A stretch of 52,405 bases of DNA from Defluviitaleaceae bacterium (lineage in GTDB: Bacteria; Bacillota; Clostridia; Lachnospirales; WQUN01): the NCBI GenBank assembly GCA_009787785.1, contig WQSR01000013.1:1-52405 (forward strand), in the 5' to 3' direction. This document shows positions 27,910 to 36,900 of this stretch, in pieces (positions within the stretch are counted from its first letter, which is position 1; each line of letters starts with the position of its first letter). The position numbers and the translations under genes are program-made. A model generated the notes under the pieces. It made no database searches, had not been told where the DNA came from, and saw only the letters and a list, made by a program, of their open reading frames with translations.

Positions 27910-28956
27910 TTAGCTCCACTCCAATATTATTTTTCCAGACTCGCCGGAGCTGGCGCACGCGAAGGCTTCATCGAATTGTTCGTAGTGGAAGCGGTGGGTG
28001 ATGATGGGTTCGATTTCCTTGTCCAATCCCGATTGCAGGAGGGCGGCCATTCTGTACCAGGTGTCGTACATTTGGCGTCCGTAGATGCCTTTAATGGTAA
28101 GGCTGTTGAAGACGACTTTGTTCCAGTCGATGGGGGCGTCGGAGGGGATGATGCCCAGCAGGGCAATTTTCCCGCCGTTGGCCATTGCGTTGACCATATC
28201 CAAGAAGGCGGCGGCGTTGCCTGACATTTCCAGGCCGATGTCGAAGCCTTCTTTTATATTTAGCGTGGAGCTGTGGGTGGAGAGATAGCTTTCCAGGGAT
28301 TGCTGGCGTACATTTATTGTCGCGGTGGCACCCAGCTGCTTGGCCATGTCCAGGCGTGCGGGATTGATGTCCGTCACCACGATATTGCGCGCCCCGGCAC
28401 GCTTTAGGATGGGAATAGACATCAGGCCGATGGGGCCCGCGCCAGTTACCAGGACATCCTCGCCCAGTATATTAAAGGCCAGGGCGGTGTGGGTGGCGTT
28501 GCCCAGCGGGTCCAGCATACTGAGGATATAGGGGGAGATTTTTTCATCGCAAATCCACGTATTGCTGGCGGGGAGCGTGATATATTCCGAGAAGACACCG
28601 TCGCAGTTGACCCCGACGCCGATGGTCTGGCGGCAAAGGTGAAGGGAACCTGTGATGCAGTGGCGGCAGCCCCCGCACACGATATGGCCCTCGCCGCTTA
28701 CGAGCTGACCCGGCTTGATGTGGGTGACGCCCGCACCGACCTCCAGTACTTTGCCCACAAATTCGTGGCCGATGATTTGCGGCGTCTTGATGGTCTTTTG
28801 TGCCCATTCGTCCCATTTGTAGATGTGGATGTCCGTGCCGCAGATGGCGGTCTTGGTTACTTGGATGAGCACTTCGTGGGCCGCGGGGGTGGGGGAGGGC
28901 ACTTCGCGCAACTCCAGGGCACCGGGCACGGCACGTGCTTTCACAATCGCTTTCAT
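27910..28956 (-). CDS. tdh: L-threonine 3-dehydrogenase, zinc-dependent
   Basis: 348 residues of the medium-chain dehydrogenase fold. It oxidises threonine to 2-amino-3-ketobutyrate with NAD. Catalytic zinc ligands are C39 (AICGTD) and H64/E65 (GHEF). Structural zinc is held by C94, C97, C100 and C108. The Tdh-typical IHIYKWDEWAQKTIKTPQII and the Rossmann glycines (VTGAGPIGLM) are present. No kbl lyase gene is adjacent. It sits between asnS and ileS with gaps of 12 and 22 bases, an odd metabolic gene in a run of synthetases. Confidence 0.93.
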   Translation of the reverse strand: MKAIVKARAVPGALELREVPSPTPAAHEVLIQVTKTAICGTDIHIYKWDEWAQKTIKTPQIIGHEFVGKVLEVGAGVTHIKPGQLVSGEGHIVCGGCRHCITGSLHLCRQTIGVGVNCDGVFSEYITLPASNTWICDEKISPYILSMLDPLGNATHTALAFNILGEDVLVTGAGPIGLMSIPILKRAGARNIVVTDINPARLDMAKQLGATATINVRQQSLESYLSTHSSTLNIKEGFDIGLEMSGNAAAFLDMVNAMANGGKIALLGIIPSDAPIDWNKVVFNSLTIKGIYGRQMYDTWYRMAALLQSGLDKEIEPIITHRFHYEQFDEAFACASSGESGKIILEWS

Positions 28957-28968
28957 TTAGAACCCCCT

Positions 28969-30345
28969 TTAATAACTCAAATGGTCCACCGTGCGGGGGT
29001 AGGGGATGACGTCGCGGATGTTTTTCATCCCCGTGAGATACATCAGGCAACGCTCGAAGCCCATGCCGTAGCCCGCGTGCCTGACCCCGCCAAAACGCCG
29101 CAAATCGAGGTACCAATCATAATCCTCCCGGACAAGGCCGAAGCGGGCGATGCTTTCCTCCAGCACGTGGAGGCGTTCCTCCCGCTGGCTCCCGCCGATA
29201 AGCTCGCCGATGCCGGGCACGAGCAAATCTGCGGCGGCTACGGTTTTGCCGTCGTCGTTGAGCCGCATGTAAAAGGCTTTGATGTCCCGGGGGTAATCGG
29301 TGAGGAACACCGGGCCCTTGTACACCTCCTCGCAGAGGTAGCGTTCGTGCTCGGTTTTCAAGTCCATGCCCCATTCGTAGGGGAACTCGAATTTTTTGCC
29401 CGATTTTTTCAGCAGGTCAATGGCCTCGGTGTAGGTGCACCGGGCGAACTCCGCTTCCAATAGAGCCTGTAAGCGCGCCAGCAGACCCGGCTCAATCCAC
29501 TGCTCGAAGAAAGCCATTTCCTCCGGTGCGTTATCCAGTACAAAGCGTATCACATGCTTGAGCATGGCCTCGGCGTTTTCCAGGTAATTGTCCAAATCGG
29601 CAAAGGCCAGCTCCGGCTCAATCATCCAGAACTCCGCCGCGTGGGTGGTCGTATTGGAATGCTCGGCGCGGAAGGTGGGGCCGAAGGTGTACACATCCCG
29701 CAAGGACAAACAAAAGGGCTCCACCGCAAGCTGGCCTGTGACGGTGAGCATGGCGGGCTTGCCGAAGAAATCCTTGCCGAAATCGGATTCCCCCGTGGGA
29801 AGGGTGGTGACGCGAAACATTTCCCCCGCGCCTTCGCCGTCGTTGCCTGTGATGATGGGCGTGTGCACATGCACAAAGCCCCGCCGGTGAAAAAATTCGT
29901 GTATGGCGAAGCTGGCCAAAGAGCGCACCCGAAAGACCGCCGCGTAGGTGTTCGTCCGGGGGCGCAGGTGCGCTATGGTGCGCAGAAACTCAAAGCCGTG
30001 GCGTTTCTTTTGCAAGGGATAGTCCGTGGGGCACGCGCCTTCCAGGGTTATCGTCGCGGCCTTGACTTCAAAGGGCTGCTTCGCGCCGGGGCTTTCCACC
30101 ACCTCTCCGGTGACGGTGACGCATCCCCCCACCCCCAGCTTCGCCACCTCGGGATAGGACATGCCCCCCCCTTCAAGGCTTTCGTCAAAGACCACCTGCA
30201 CGGATTTGAAAAAACTCCCGTCGTTCAATTCAATAAAGCCCAGATTTTTACTGTCGCGCAAGGTGCGAATCCAACCGCCAAGGGTGATTGCCTTGCCTAA
30301 GAATTGCTCCGGGCTTTGATATAATTCCTTGCATCGTGTGTACAT
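28969..30345 (-). CDS. asnS: Asparaginyl-tRNA synthetase
   Basis: 458 residues. It charges tRNA-Asn. An N-terminal OB-fold anticodon-binding domain ([20 protein letters not shown]) is followed by the class II core: [20 protein letters not shown], motif 2 ([19 protein letters not shown]) and motif 3 ([18 protein letters not shown]). The ATG and loop sequence are normal. The gene is 41 bases after the pfkB-type kinase and 12 before tdh. Confidence 0.97.
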   Translation of the reverse strand: MYTRCKELYQSPEQFLGKAITLGGWIRTLRDSKNLGFIELNDGSFFKSVQVVFDESLEGGGMSYPEVAKLGVGGCVTVTGEVVESPGAKQPFEVKAATITLEGACPTDYPLQKKRHGFEFLRTIAHLRPRTNTYAAVFRVRSLASFAIHEFFHRRGFVHVHTPIITGNDGEGAGEMFRVTTLPTGESDFGKDFFGKPAMLTVTGQLAVEPFCLSLRDVYTFGPTFRAEHSNTTTHAAEFWMIEPELAFADLDNYLENAEAMLKHVIRFVLDNAPEEMAFFEQWIEPGLLARLQALLEAEFARCTYTEAIDLLKKSGKKFEFPYEWGMDLKTEHERYLCEEVYKGPVFLTDYPRDIKAFYMRLNDDGKTVAAADLLVPGIGELIGGSQREERLHVLEESIARFGLVREDYDWYLDLRRFGGVRHAGYGMGFERCLMYLTGMKNIRDVIPYPRTVDHLSY

Positions 30346-30386
30346 AGAATGCCTTCTTTCGTAGTTTGTTACGGGAAACTGTAACC

Positions 30387-31328
30387 CTACGGGCAGAAGG
30401 TGTCAAGAAAATGTTTGAATCCGGCACGGTCGCACATCTGTGTGCCCTCCCGGGTGATGGTGGCGGCGGCGGCGGCCATGGCACAGCGCAGGAGGCGGGC
30501 GTTCGCGCCGGAAGGCGTTTCCGCCATGCCGTATACCAGCCCCGCCACCATGGCGTCCCCCGCGCCTTGCAGGGCCTTCACCGCCACGGGGAGGGCGGGG
30601 GCGTAGTGGGTTTCGCCGGCCGTTACCAGCATGGCACCCTCCGCGCCCAGGGAAACACACACGCAAATTACGCCTTTTTCAATCAGTGTGCGGCAGAAAT
30701 CGGCAATATGCTCCCGGCTGGGGAGCTTTACGTTGAAGGTGCTCTCCAACTCAAACAAATTGGGCTTGATGAGATAGGGGGCTTTTTCGCCCAAGTCAAG
30801 GGCCAGCCGAAGGGCCTCGCCTTCGGTATCCAAAATAACGCGGCCCTTCCACGCGGCACATACCCGGGCGTAGAAATCCGGGGGAACCCCCGCCGGACGG
30901 CTCCCGCTCAACACCAGCATACCTGCGTCACCCATACCCGCGTCGCGCATTATTTCATTTAATAACGCCTCCTGTGCTTCCGGCGGTACGTAGGCACCCG
31001 GCTGGTTTATCTCCGTCATGGTGCCGCTTTCGTCGTAGAGCTTGATATTTACCCGCACCGCGCCGTCTACGGTGATAAAACGGTGGGCGATGCCCAAGGC
31101 GTCCAGCTTTTCCGTAATGGCCGCGCCGTTTTCCCGGAAATTGAACCCCAGGCACACCGGCGAAAGCCCGAGATTCTTCAAGGCCACGCACACGTTAATC
31201 CCTTTTCCCGAAGCGTCGGTGCGGGTTTTTTGTACCCGGTTCATGCCGCCATACGTGAAAGCACCCACATGCCAGGTCCAATCCAAGCCGGGGTTGAGGT
31301 TGACCACCGTAATTTTACCCACCGTCAC
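30387..31328 (-). CDS. PfkB-family sugar kinase, 1-phosphofructokinase/tagatose-6-phosphate kinase type
   Basis: 313 residues. It opens with [18 protein letters not shown], the NPxxD pattern of FruK/LacC. The first signature [17 protein letters not shown] and the second [12 protein letters not shown], with the catalytic Asp, are intact. It would phosphorylate fructose 1-phosphate or a similar sugar phosphate at the expense of ATP. I choose the GTG at 31328, which overlaps the ddh stop as GTGA; a GTG two codons in is the alternative. No PTS fructose genes are present, so the exact sugar is unclear. Confidence 0.88.
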   Translation of the reverse strand: MTVGKITVVNLNPGLDWTWHVGAFTYGGMNRVQKTRTDASGKGINVCVALKNLGLSPVCLGFNFRENGAAITEKLDALGIAHRFITVDGAVRVNIKLYDESGTMTEINQPGAYVPPEAQEALLNEIMRDAGMGDAGMLVLSGSRPAGVPPDFYARVCAAWKGRVILDTEGEALRLALDLGEKAPYLIKPNLFELESTFNVKLPSREHIADFCRTLIEKGVICVCVSLGAEGAMLVTAGETHYAPALPVAVKALQGAGDAMVAGLVYGMAETPSGANARLLRCAMAAAAATITREGTQMCDRAGFKHFLDTFCP

Positions 31329-32224
31329 ACCAGCCTGCGCACGAGGTCTTCCCTCTTGCCGGGTAGCATATAAGCCACGGGAATGTCCAGCAAGGTGTAG
31401 CAACCCGGTTGCTGGCGCACAGAAGCCCGCGCCGCGGCAACCATAACCTGAGCCGTTACCGCAGGGCCGTTGATGCGCATGTCAAAGGAAAAAAGTTGAT
31501 TGTCCGACTGCCCGGCCACGCCCTTGCGCTCCATGCGCACCCCATGACCCACATCCTGCAAGGCGGCTACATCCTCCACCTGCATCACATGGGTTTCGTC
31601 GTGGACGAAGTAGGGGTCATTTTTAATGCCGGCGCAAATCGCGCCGAAGTCATGGCCCGCCTCCACTTCGATATATACCATGCGCCGGTGTACCCCCGCC
31701 CCGGTGGGAATGGTCACGGACAGGGCCTTCCGCACGCCCGCGATGGACTTCACCGCCACCGTGTGACCCATGCTCATACCGGGGCCGAAATTGGTATAGG
31801 TAATCCCCCTGGGCGCGGAAAATTCAAATATCCCACGCATCATCGTGTCGATGCCCGGGTCCCAGCCCGCGCCGATAACGGCCACAGCGTTATATTTTTT
31901 TCCCGCCTGGTCCAGCTTGTTGTACAAAGCCAGCATTTCCTCTTTGTGTATATCATAGCTGTCCACGGTATGTATTCCCCGCGTCAGCAAGCTTTCCGCC
32001 ACATCGGGCACAGACCGGGAAGGAACGCACAGCATGGCCACATCCACCGCGCCAAGCGCAGCGATATCCTCCGCCACAGCAAGCCCCCGGGGCACCCCCT
32101 TCTCCCCCGCCTTGCTCCTGTCCCGTATGACCACCCCCGGAATCTCCATATCCGGCGCGGCCTCCAGGGCTTCGTATACCGCCCTGCCGATATTCCCATA
32201 CCCCACAATTGCTACTTTAATCAT
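31325..32224 (-). CDS. ddh: meso-Diaminopimelate D-dehydrogenase
   Basis: 299 residues. It makes meso-diaminopimelate from tetrahydrodipicolinate and ammonia in one NADPH-dependent step, feeding lysine and peptidoglycan synthesis. The nucleotide-binding start is KVAIVGYGNIGRAVYEAL. Family segments VDSYDIHKEE, GAGWDPGIDTMMR and NFGPGMSMGHTVAVKSI are clear. Its ATG lies inside the last codons of the HipA-like kinase gene (8-base overlap), and its stop overlaps the pfkB-type gene. Confidence 0.95.
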   Translation of the reverse strand: MIKVAIVGYGNIGRAVYEALEAAPDMEIPGVVIRDRSKAGEKGVPRGLAVAEDIAALGAVDVAMLCVPSRSVPDVAESLLTRGIHTVDSYDIHKEEMLALYNKLDQAGKKYNAVAVIGAGWDPGIDTMMRGIFEFSAPRGITYTNFGPGMSMGHTVAVKSIAGVRKALSVTIPTGAGVHRRMVYIEVEAGHDFGAICAGIKNDPYFVHDETHVMQVEDVAALQDVGHGVRMERKGVAGQSDNQLFSFDMRINGPAVTAQVMVAAARASVRQQPGCYTLLDIPVAYMLPGKREDLVRRLV

Positions 32225-33332
32225 GCTCGTGCCTCCTCGAAATAGATTTCAAAATATGTATCGCGTCCATCACCCACTTACGCGCCCCTTCAAGGCGATA
32301 CCCGTTAAACCGGGAAGACTGCAATGCTTCATACACATCAGCATCAGCGATTTCCAGGTTAATTAGTTTGGAAATATCGTGTTCCTGCGCAATTCGTTTA
32401 ATTACATCATGGTATGTTCCGATTTCACCAAAAGAGGTGCTGTTTAATGCAATATCTTTCAAGCAGAGATGCACGGTTTCCTCTCTATCCTCGAAAAAAA
32501 GGCTTCGGCCGTTGTCATACAAAGGATAAAATTTCTTTCCCTCATCCGTGAATAGCACAGCCATATTGCTTAGATGCCGGTCATCTTGCCGCGTGATAAA
32601 ATCCAACAAACACATCCGGGCTATATCTTCCTTGAAATCGGGGAATTTGCCAACCAGCGCAGGGTATCTATCCAAGTGCAATTCACCCGGCGCGAAGAAA
32701 CGGCGTACATGAACTAAAAATTCCCGGGTGAAATCGTACATAAATCGCGAGAATGTAGTATCTGTATCCACAAACCATGCCGGACATACGGGCACACCAA
32801 GCAACTTGCCTAATTTATAGACAGCCACTTCAGATTCGGCATCGGTAGCAACCCCGTGTATGCGCCGCTTCAATATCCCATACTGCCCCTCGCTAATGCC
32901 ATAGTCTTTTACATTTTGCCCATCAGGAGAGGAAAATGACGCGCCACCTGCTTCGATTTTCATTTTGAAGATATTAGTAAACACGTCTTTCGTAATGCTT
33001 TCAATTTTAGATTCTACATGGTCGGACACCCAAAATAAATCCTTTGGGTTCAGTGCATGTGTCTTTTCCGCGATTTTTATCGCGTCATATTCAACCAAGC
33101 CAAGCCGCGCCAGTATTTTTTCTATGTCGCGGCGGCCACGGCTGACAATTCTGTCTTCCAGGAAACTGGAATACTCGTCTTCGTTCCATATTTCTTTGCC
33201 ACCAGTCACATAATCAATGACGGACTTCGATTCTGGATATGCATCGTGTCGAATGAAGCGAACGGTATTATGGTTGATAATTTCGCCAATAACGACATTT
33301 GCCCATTTCAGGTATCCGGTTATAGTTGACAT
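32217..33332 (-). CDS. HipA-like Ser/Thr kinase domain protein
   Basis: 371 residues. The kinase core near the C-terminal half resembles HipA_C/CtkA: catalytic loop DFITRQDDRHLSNMAV with D251 and N256, then metal-binding YPLYDNGRSLF with D273. The N-terminal 130 residues match nothing I recognise and lack the usual HipA N-terminal subdomain. No HipB-type antitoxin gene is next to it. The ATG at 33332 has GGAG at good spacing and fits better than the longer open frame. Its last codons overlap ddh, so it is tied to the wall-precursor/synthetase run. It may be a regulatory kinase rather than a toxin. Confidence 0.75.
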   Translation of the reverse strand: MSTITGYLKWANVVIGEIINHNTVRFIRHDAYPESKSVIDYVTGGKEIWNEDEYSSFLEDRIVSRGRRDIEKILARLGLVEYDAIKIAEKTHALNPKDLFWVSDHVESKIESITKDVFTNIFKMKIEAGGASFSSPDGQNVKDYGISEGQYGILKRRIHGVATDAESEVAVYKLGKLLGVPVCPAWFVDTDTTFSRFMYDFTREFLVHVRRFFAPGELHLDRYPALVGKFPDFKEDIARMCLLDFITRQDDRHLSNMAVLFTDEGKKFYPLYDNGRSLFFEDREETVHLCLKDIALNSTSFGEIGTYHDVIKRIAQEHDISKLINLEIADADVYEALQSSRFNGYRLEGARKWVMDAIHILKSISRRHEHD

Positions 33333-33366
33333 AATAAAGGCTCCTTCTTTTCTTGATTCATCATAC

Positions 33367-33400
33367 AATAAACCTCGAAAGCGTGTGATTTCGGGGTTTA
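33367..33400. promoter_or_regulatory. Inverted repeat in the divergent region, probable operator
   Basis: ATAAACCTCGAAA (33367-33379) and TTTCGGGGTTTAT (33388-33400) pair at 12 of 13 positions with an 8-base spacer. It lies just upstream of the -35 for the plus-strand regulator gene and behind the HipA-like gene. It is a likely binding site for a dimeric regulator. Confidence 0.5.
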
Positions 33401-33405
33401 TCGTA

Positions 33406-33434
33406 CTTGCGGAGGGGGGATTCATTGTGTAATA
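33406..33434 (+). promoter_or_regulatory. SigA-type promoter for the AraC-type regulator gene
   Basis: TTGCGG (33406-33411), 17 bases, then TAATAT (33429-33434). The ATG follows 29 bases later with AAGGGG as ribosome-binding site. Confidence 0.6.
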
Positions 33435-33462
33435 TAAAAGAAATAAATGCAAGGGGCCGCCC

Positions 33463-35100
33463 ATGAACCTCCTCCTGGCCGACGCCGACAAGGAAAACCT
33501 GCGCAACTTCCGCACCTATATGAAGGGTGCCCATCCCCACATACGCATTGTGGGTACCTTTGACGACCCTTCGAAGGATATTTTGGCCGCAATACGCGAC
33601 ACCAAGCCCGATTTGATTCTATCCGACATCCGCTTCTTTGGCGGGATGCACTTCATCCGGTTCAAGGAGGTCCATGATAATTTCCCCGATGTCCGCTTCA
33701 TTGTATATGGAACCTACAACGAAGCCGAATACATGAAGCGTGGCCGGGAGTTTGGCGTGCTGGATTTTATGTACCGCCCGGTGAAGCCCTCGGATTTGAA
33801 CCGCTGTCTGGAGCTGGCCACCAAGCATTTCAAGCGGGAAGCGGAAAGCCAGCGGCGTACCCAGCTCATGGCCAAGGATTATCAGGAGCGTATATTCCAG
33901 TATGAGGAAATCTTCCTGCGCTCGTTGCTGGAAGGCCACATGTCCAAGCCCCGGGAAATCAACGACGGCTTCAACTATTTCGATTTGCCCTTCGGCAAAA
34001 CCCCGGAAACCCAGACGGGCTATGCCGTGTTTATTATCCGCATCGACCATTACCGCCGCATGGCCCTGGCCATGACCGAGATGGAAAAACATATGCGCAT
34101 CTTCGAAATGCTGGGGGTGGTGAAGGCCATCCTGGCCGATTATCAAGCCCGGACATTTATCTATGGCTTCAACGAAATCCCGATTATCCTCAACGGCAGC
34201 TACAGCACCGAGGAAAAGGTGCTCATCGCCGACAGAATCAAGCACGCCCTCGTCACAGAAACCGACACCCGCGTGACCATCGGCATCGGCCGCACCTATG
34301 ACAGCCCCATGGATATCTCCGTTTCCGCCCGGGAGGCCGATGCCACCTTCGGCTACCGCTTTCGTATGGGATATAACGCGGTCATCCCCATCGAATTTGT
34401 GGAGCCGGCGAATCGCATTACCTACCGGTATCCTTCCCCCAGGGAACGCCGGCTGGTCTATGCCGCTGTGGTGGGCGATTTTGCCTATTGCAAGGGCATT
34501 CTCAACGAGTTGTTCAACGCCTTGGGTCAGGCCGGAAACCTGGCCGAAGGGCTGGTGGCCCGCACCGTCATGACCATCGTATTGCGCATCAGCCGTTATT
34601 TGAGCGAGCAGAACCAGCCCTTCGCCGCGGAGGCCATGCGCTTCTTCCCCACGGGGGAAATCCTGAAGCTCGTCACCATCGACGACGGCTACACCTTTCT
34701 GGAAAAAAGCCTGGAAGCCTTCTGTGCCTTCATTGTGGAATACAACGCCACCCAATCCCTCAAGCTACACATGGCCACCAAAAATTATGTACAGGAAAAC
34801 TTCTTCGAAACCTTTTCCGTCACCCGCATAGCCGCGAAGCTGGGCACCACCCCCGAGAACCTGAACAAGGTCTTCCTCGAACGGGAAAAGGTCATGCTCT
34901 TCGATTACGTCATGTGGGTGCGGGTCAACCAAGCCCAAAAAACCCTGCGCGAAACCGCCACCGATGAGGAAATCATCGCCGTACAGGTGGGCTTCGACGA
35001 CGTAAAGTACTTCCGCTCAATTTTCAGAAAATACATCGGAGAGACCCCGGCAGAATACCGAATGCGCGAACGCGCCAAGCAACCACCGGCAGAGCAGTAG
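33463..35100 (+). CDS. Response regulator with AraC-type DNA-binding domain (YesN-like)
   Basis: 545 residues. The receiver (1-120) has D7/D9 and phospho-acceptor D55 (LILSDIRFF). The conserved switch lysine position reads YRPVKP, so the usual K-P is R-P. A long middle region (130-430) has no clear catalytic motif. The C-terminal AraC domain (about 437-540) has FSVTRIAAKLGTTPENLNKVF and the second helix-turn-helix VGFDDVKYFRSIFRKYIGE. Such regulators usually control sugar uptake or hydrolysis genes and pair with a Cache-type kinase; no partner is adjacent. The gene ends three bases from the convergent SH3 gene. Confidence 0.9.
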   Translation: MNLLLADADKENLRNFRTYMKGAHPHIRIVGTFDDPSKDILAAIRDTKPDLILSDIRFFGGMHFIRFKEVHDNFPDVRFIVYGTYNEAEYMKRGREFGVLDFMYRPVKPSDLNRCLELATKHFKREAESQRRTQLMAKDYQERIFQYEEIFLRSLLEGHMSKPREINDGFNYFDLPFGKTPETQTGYAVFIIRIDHYRRMALAMTEMEKHMRIFEMLGVVKAILADYQARTFIYGFNEIPIILNGSYSTEEKVLIADRIKHALVTETDTRVTIGIGRTYDSPMDISVSAREADATFGYRFRMGYNAVIPIEFVEPANRITYRYPSPRERRLVYAAVVGDFAYCKGILNELFNALGQAGNLAEGLVARTVMTIVLRISRYLSEQNQPFAAEAMRFFPTGEILKLVTIDDGYTFLEKSLEAFCAFIVEYNATQSLKLHMATKNYVQENFFETFSVTRIAAKLGTTPENLNKVFLEREKVMLFDYVMWVRVNQAQKTLRETATDEEIIAVQVGFDDVKYFRSIFRKYIGETPAEYRMRERAKQPPAEQ

Positions 35101-35103
35101 ACA

Positions 35104-35868
35104 CTACCACTGTATGGCGGTGAAGAATGCCTCCATTACGGCGTTGTGGTGGCGCAGGTCAACGCTGGCCGCGCCGTGGGCCAAGCTACCGAAGAAATGC
35201 AGACAAAAATGCCCATGCACGTTGTTGCGGAAATTGGTGACGATGCCGTGGGGCATACCGTTTATGGACGCGGCAATGGTGCGGCCGTCTATGATAACCA
35301 GCACCGGGCGCGGCTCCCATGTCCAGGTATAATCGAAGGCGCGGTGCATGTTGGCGGTGTCCTCGGCGGTGACGGTTTCCACGTCGGCGTGTAGCTCGCC
35401 GCCAAAGCGCGCCACCTGCCAGGAAATGCCCGTGCGCACATCAATAATGGTGACGGCGGTATGGCGGGTCAGCAATACGTTCGCGCTGTGCCAGTCCAGG
35501 ATTTCCACCGGGGCCAGGTTGCCCAAGTCCGGCGGGACAAAGGGCGTGGTATCCAGCTTCTCCAAAAATTCCGCATACATATATCCGCGCATACCGTTGT
35601 ATATCACCGCGTACCAGATGCCGTCGCGAACATCCGTAACCTGCACCACGGAGCCTCTGGATGCCATGGTGATACGTGGCGCATGGGTGCCGGGCACAGG
35701 GCGCAAGTTCAATGCCTCCAACGTAATAAAAGCCGTGGCGTCTTCGGCTGTTTCGGGTGCGGCGTGGGTTCCGTCGTCTACCCAACAGCTCAAATCCACG
35801 GCAAAGGCCCGCACCGTCATGGGAGAAAGCCATGCCACCAGCAACAAGCACAAAATAATTTTCTTCAT
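35104..35868 (-). CDS. Secreted protein with bacterial SH3 domain
   Basis: 254 residues. A signal peptide (MKKIILCLLLVAWLSPMTVR, cleavage probably after AFA) is followed by an SH3b domain near 48-105 (LNLRPVPGTHAPRITMASRG, YAVIYNGMRGYMYAEFLE). The C-terminal part (DWHSANVLLTRHTAVTIIDV and a His-rich HGHFCLHFFGS) recurs in Firmicute SH3 proteins but has no known activity. It probably binds or processes cell wall. The ATG at 35868 has GGGAGG, and a good promoter lies upstream. Confidence 0.85.
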   Translation of the reverse strand: MKKIILCLLLVAWLSPMTVRAFAVDLSCWVDDGTHAAPETAEDATAFITLEALNLRPVPGTHAPRITMASRGSVVQVTDVRDGIWYAVIYNGMRGYMYAEFLEKLDTTPFVPPDLGNLAPVEILDWHSANVLLTRHTAVTIIDVRTGISWQVARFGGELHADVETVTAEDTANMHRAFDYTWTWEPRPVLVIIDGRTIAASINGMPHGIVTNFRNNVHGHFCLHFFGSLAHGAASVDLRHHNAVMEAFFTAIQW

Positions 35869-35908
35869 ATGTATACCTCCCCGACGCTACGCTAGGGTGC
35901 GTTGACAC

Positions 35909-35937
35909 ACCATAGGGCGCGTGGCGAATTTTGTCAA
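35909..35937 (-). promoter_or_regulatory. SigA-type promoter for the SH3 protein gene
   Basis: Minus-strand TTGACA (35937-35932), 17 bases, then TATGGT (35914-35909). The -35 is perfect and the -10 has four of six matches. The ATG is 40 bases further on. Confidence 0.65.
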
Positions 35938-35969
35938 TTGTTTCGGCAAAATGTAACGAAAATGAAAAA

Positions 35970-35999
35970 AGCCCGGCCGGCAATGACATCGGACGGGCT
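35970..35999 (-). terminator. Terminator of the DUF378 gene
   Basis: Minus-strand AGCCCG...CGGGCT stem, extended by TCCG/CCGG pairing inside, followed by TTTTTT. It sits 22 bases past the DUF378 stop. Confidence 0.75.
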
Positions 36000-36021
36000 A
36001 GGTAATACCAACGAAGGAAAA

Positions 36022-36288
36022 TTATATGGCGTTGTGCGTGTGGGGTGTGTTGTGGTTGTGCGTGCGACGCTCGGCGTTGTCCACGATGTCGCGTGTCCTT
36101 CCGATAAAGCTAAGGCAGTACAGCCCCGCCAGCGCAATGATGGTGTATATAATCCGGCTGACAATGCTCTCCATACCGCCAAATATTACCGCAATCAAAT
36201 CAAATCTAAACAGGCCGATAAGCCCCCAGTTGATGGCACCCAAGATAACCAGCGACAATGCAACCCAGTCCCATGTTCTGTACCTCAT
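36022..36288 (-). CDS. DUF378 small membrane protein
   Basis: 88 residues. The family pattern WDWVALSLVILGAINWGLIG forms the first helix and IIYTIIALAGLYCLSFI the second. The His/Asn-rich tail (HNHNTPHTHNAI) is unusual and might bind metal. I start at the ATG at 36288, which has GGAGG; ten extra in-frame residues upstream are unlikely to be translated. The function of DUF378 is unknown. Confidence 0.85.
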   Translation of the reverse strand: MRYRTWDWVALSLVILGAINWGLIGLFRFDLIAVIFGGMESIVSRIIYTIIALAGLYCLSFIGRTRDIVDNAERRTHNHNTPHTHNAI

Positions 36289-36324
36289 TGACTTGCCTCC
36301 TTCCTCAAATTTTCTCATCTAGTA

Positions 36325-36390
36325 TTTCACGGCGCGTGAAAAATATGCGTTAATCGTTTCCAATATTGAATGGAAACCAATTGGAAACCA
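36325..36390. promoter_or_regulatory. Operator cluster: perfect palindrome plus TGGAAACCA repeats
   Basis: TTTCACG-GCG-CGTGAAA (36325-36341) is a perfect dyad. Next, GTTTCCA (36356-36362) is inverted against TGGAAAC (36371-36377), and TGGAAACCA recurs directly at 36371-36379 and 36382-36390, 11 bases apart, about one helical turn. All lie between the divergent DUF378 and receiver genes. They look like sites for two regulators. Confidence 0.55.
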
Positions 36391-36424
36391 TATGAGGTAA
36401 TTTTGAACAATTAATCAAAAAATA

Positions 36425-36453
36425 TTGTATTTTTATTTAGTTTACTGTAGAAT
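36425..36453 (+). promoter_or_regulatory. Promoter of the receiver/hydrogenase-sensor operon
   Basis: TTGTAT (36425-36430), 17 bases, TAGAAT (36448-36453). The ATG at 36508 follows a leader of about 50 bases. Confidence 0.55.
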
Positions 36454-36507
36454 GCGACGCATCATGTGTTTGGGATGGCACCATACATAAATATGGAGGC
36501 GATAAAA

Positions 36508-36900
36508 ATGAGTAAACCCGTTATTGCAGTTGTCGATGACCAATCATTCATTTGCGATATGGTCAGCCGGATTTTGAAAGACGACTATGAAGTGCATACA
36601 TTCACCCGTGGCGAATCCATGCTTAAATACATGGAGACAAGAGACGTGGACTTATTTCTCTTAGACTATGACATGCCAGAAAAAACAGGCTACGAATGCT
36701 TGCTGGGCATACGCAGCAGTAAGTTGAATAAAGCGAAGCCTACGGTTTTCCTCACAGCCGAAACCAACCAGCGCATGAGGGAGGAAATGATAGGGCGCGG
36801 CGCGGATGATTATCTGGTTAAGCCCCTGGACGCCATCAAATTGCGCGAATGTATCAAAAAACATCTTTTAGCCCTAAGGAGGGACGATGGCCATGCGTAG
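36508..36900 (+). CDS. Single-domain response regulator (receiver only)
   Basis: 130 residues, just one receiver domain. Acidic pair D10/D11 (VVDDQSF), phospho-acceptor D53 ([11 protein letters not shown]), switch Thr in VFLTAETN and lysine in LVKPLD. It has no output domain, so it works by protein contact or as a phosphorelay intermediate, like CheY or Spo0F. The ATG at 36508 has GGAGG. Its end overlaps the next gene by 14 bases, which ties it to the hydrogenase-like sensor. It could accept phosphate from the Hpt domain of the convergent hybrid kinase. Confidence 0.92.
   Translation: MSKPVIAVVDDQSFICDMVSRILKDDYEVHTFTRGESMLKYMETRDVDLFLLDYDMPEKTGYECLLGIRSSKLNKAKPTVFLTAETNQRMREEMIGRGADDYLVKPLDAIKLRECIKKHLLALRRDDGHA

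Noticed and set aside
30403..30666. Arg/Gly/His-rich minus-strand frame
   Set aside because: Out-of-frame reading of the pfkB-type gene.
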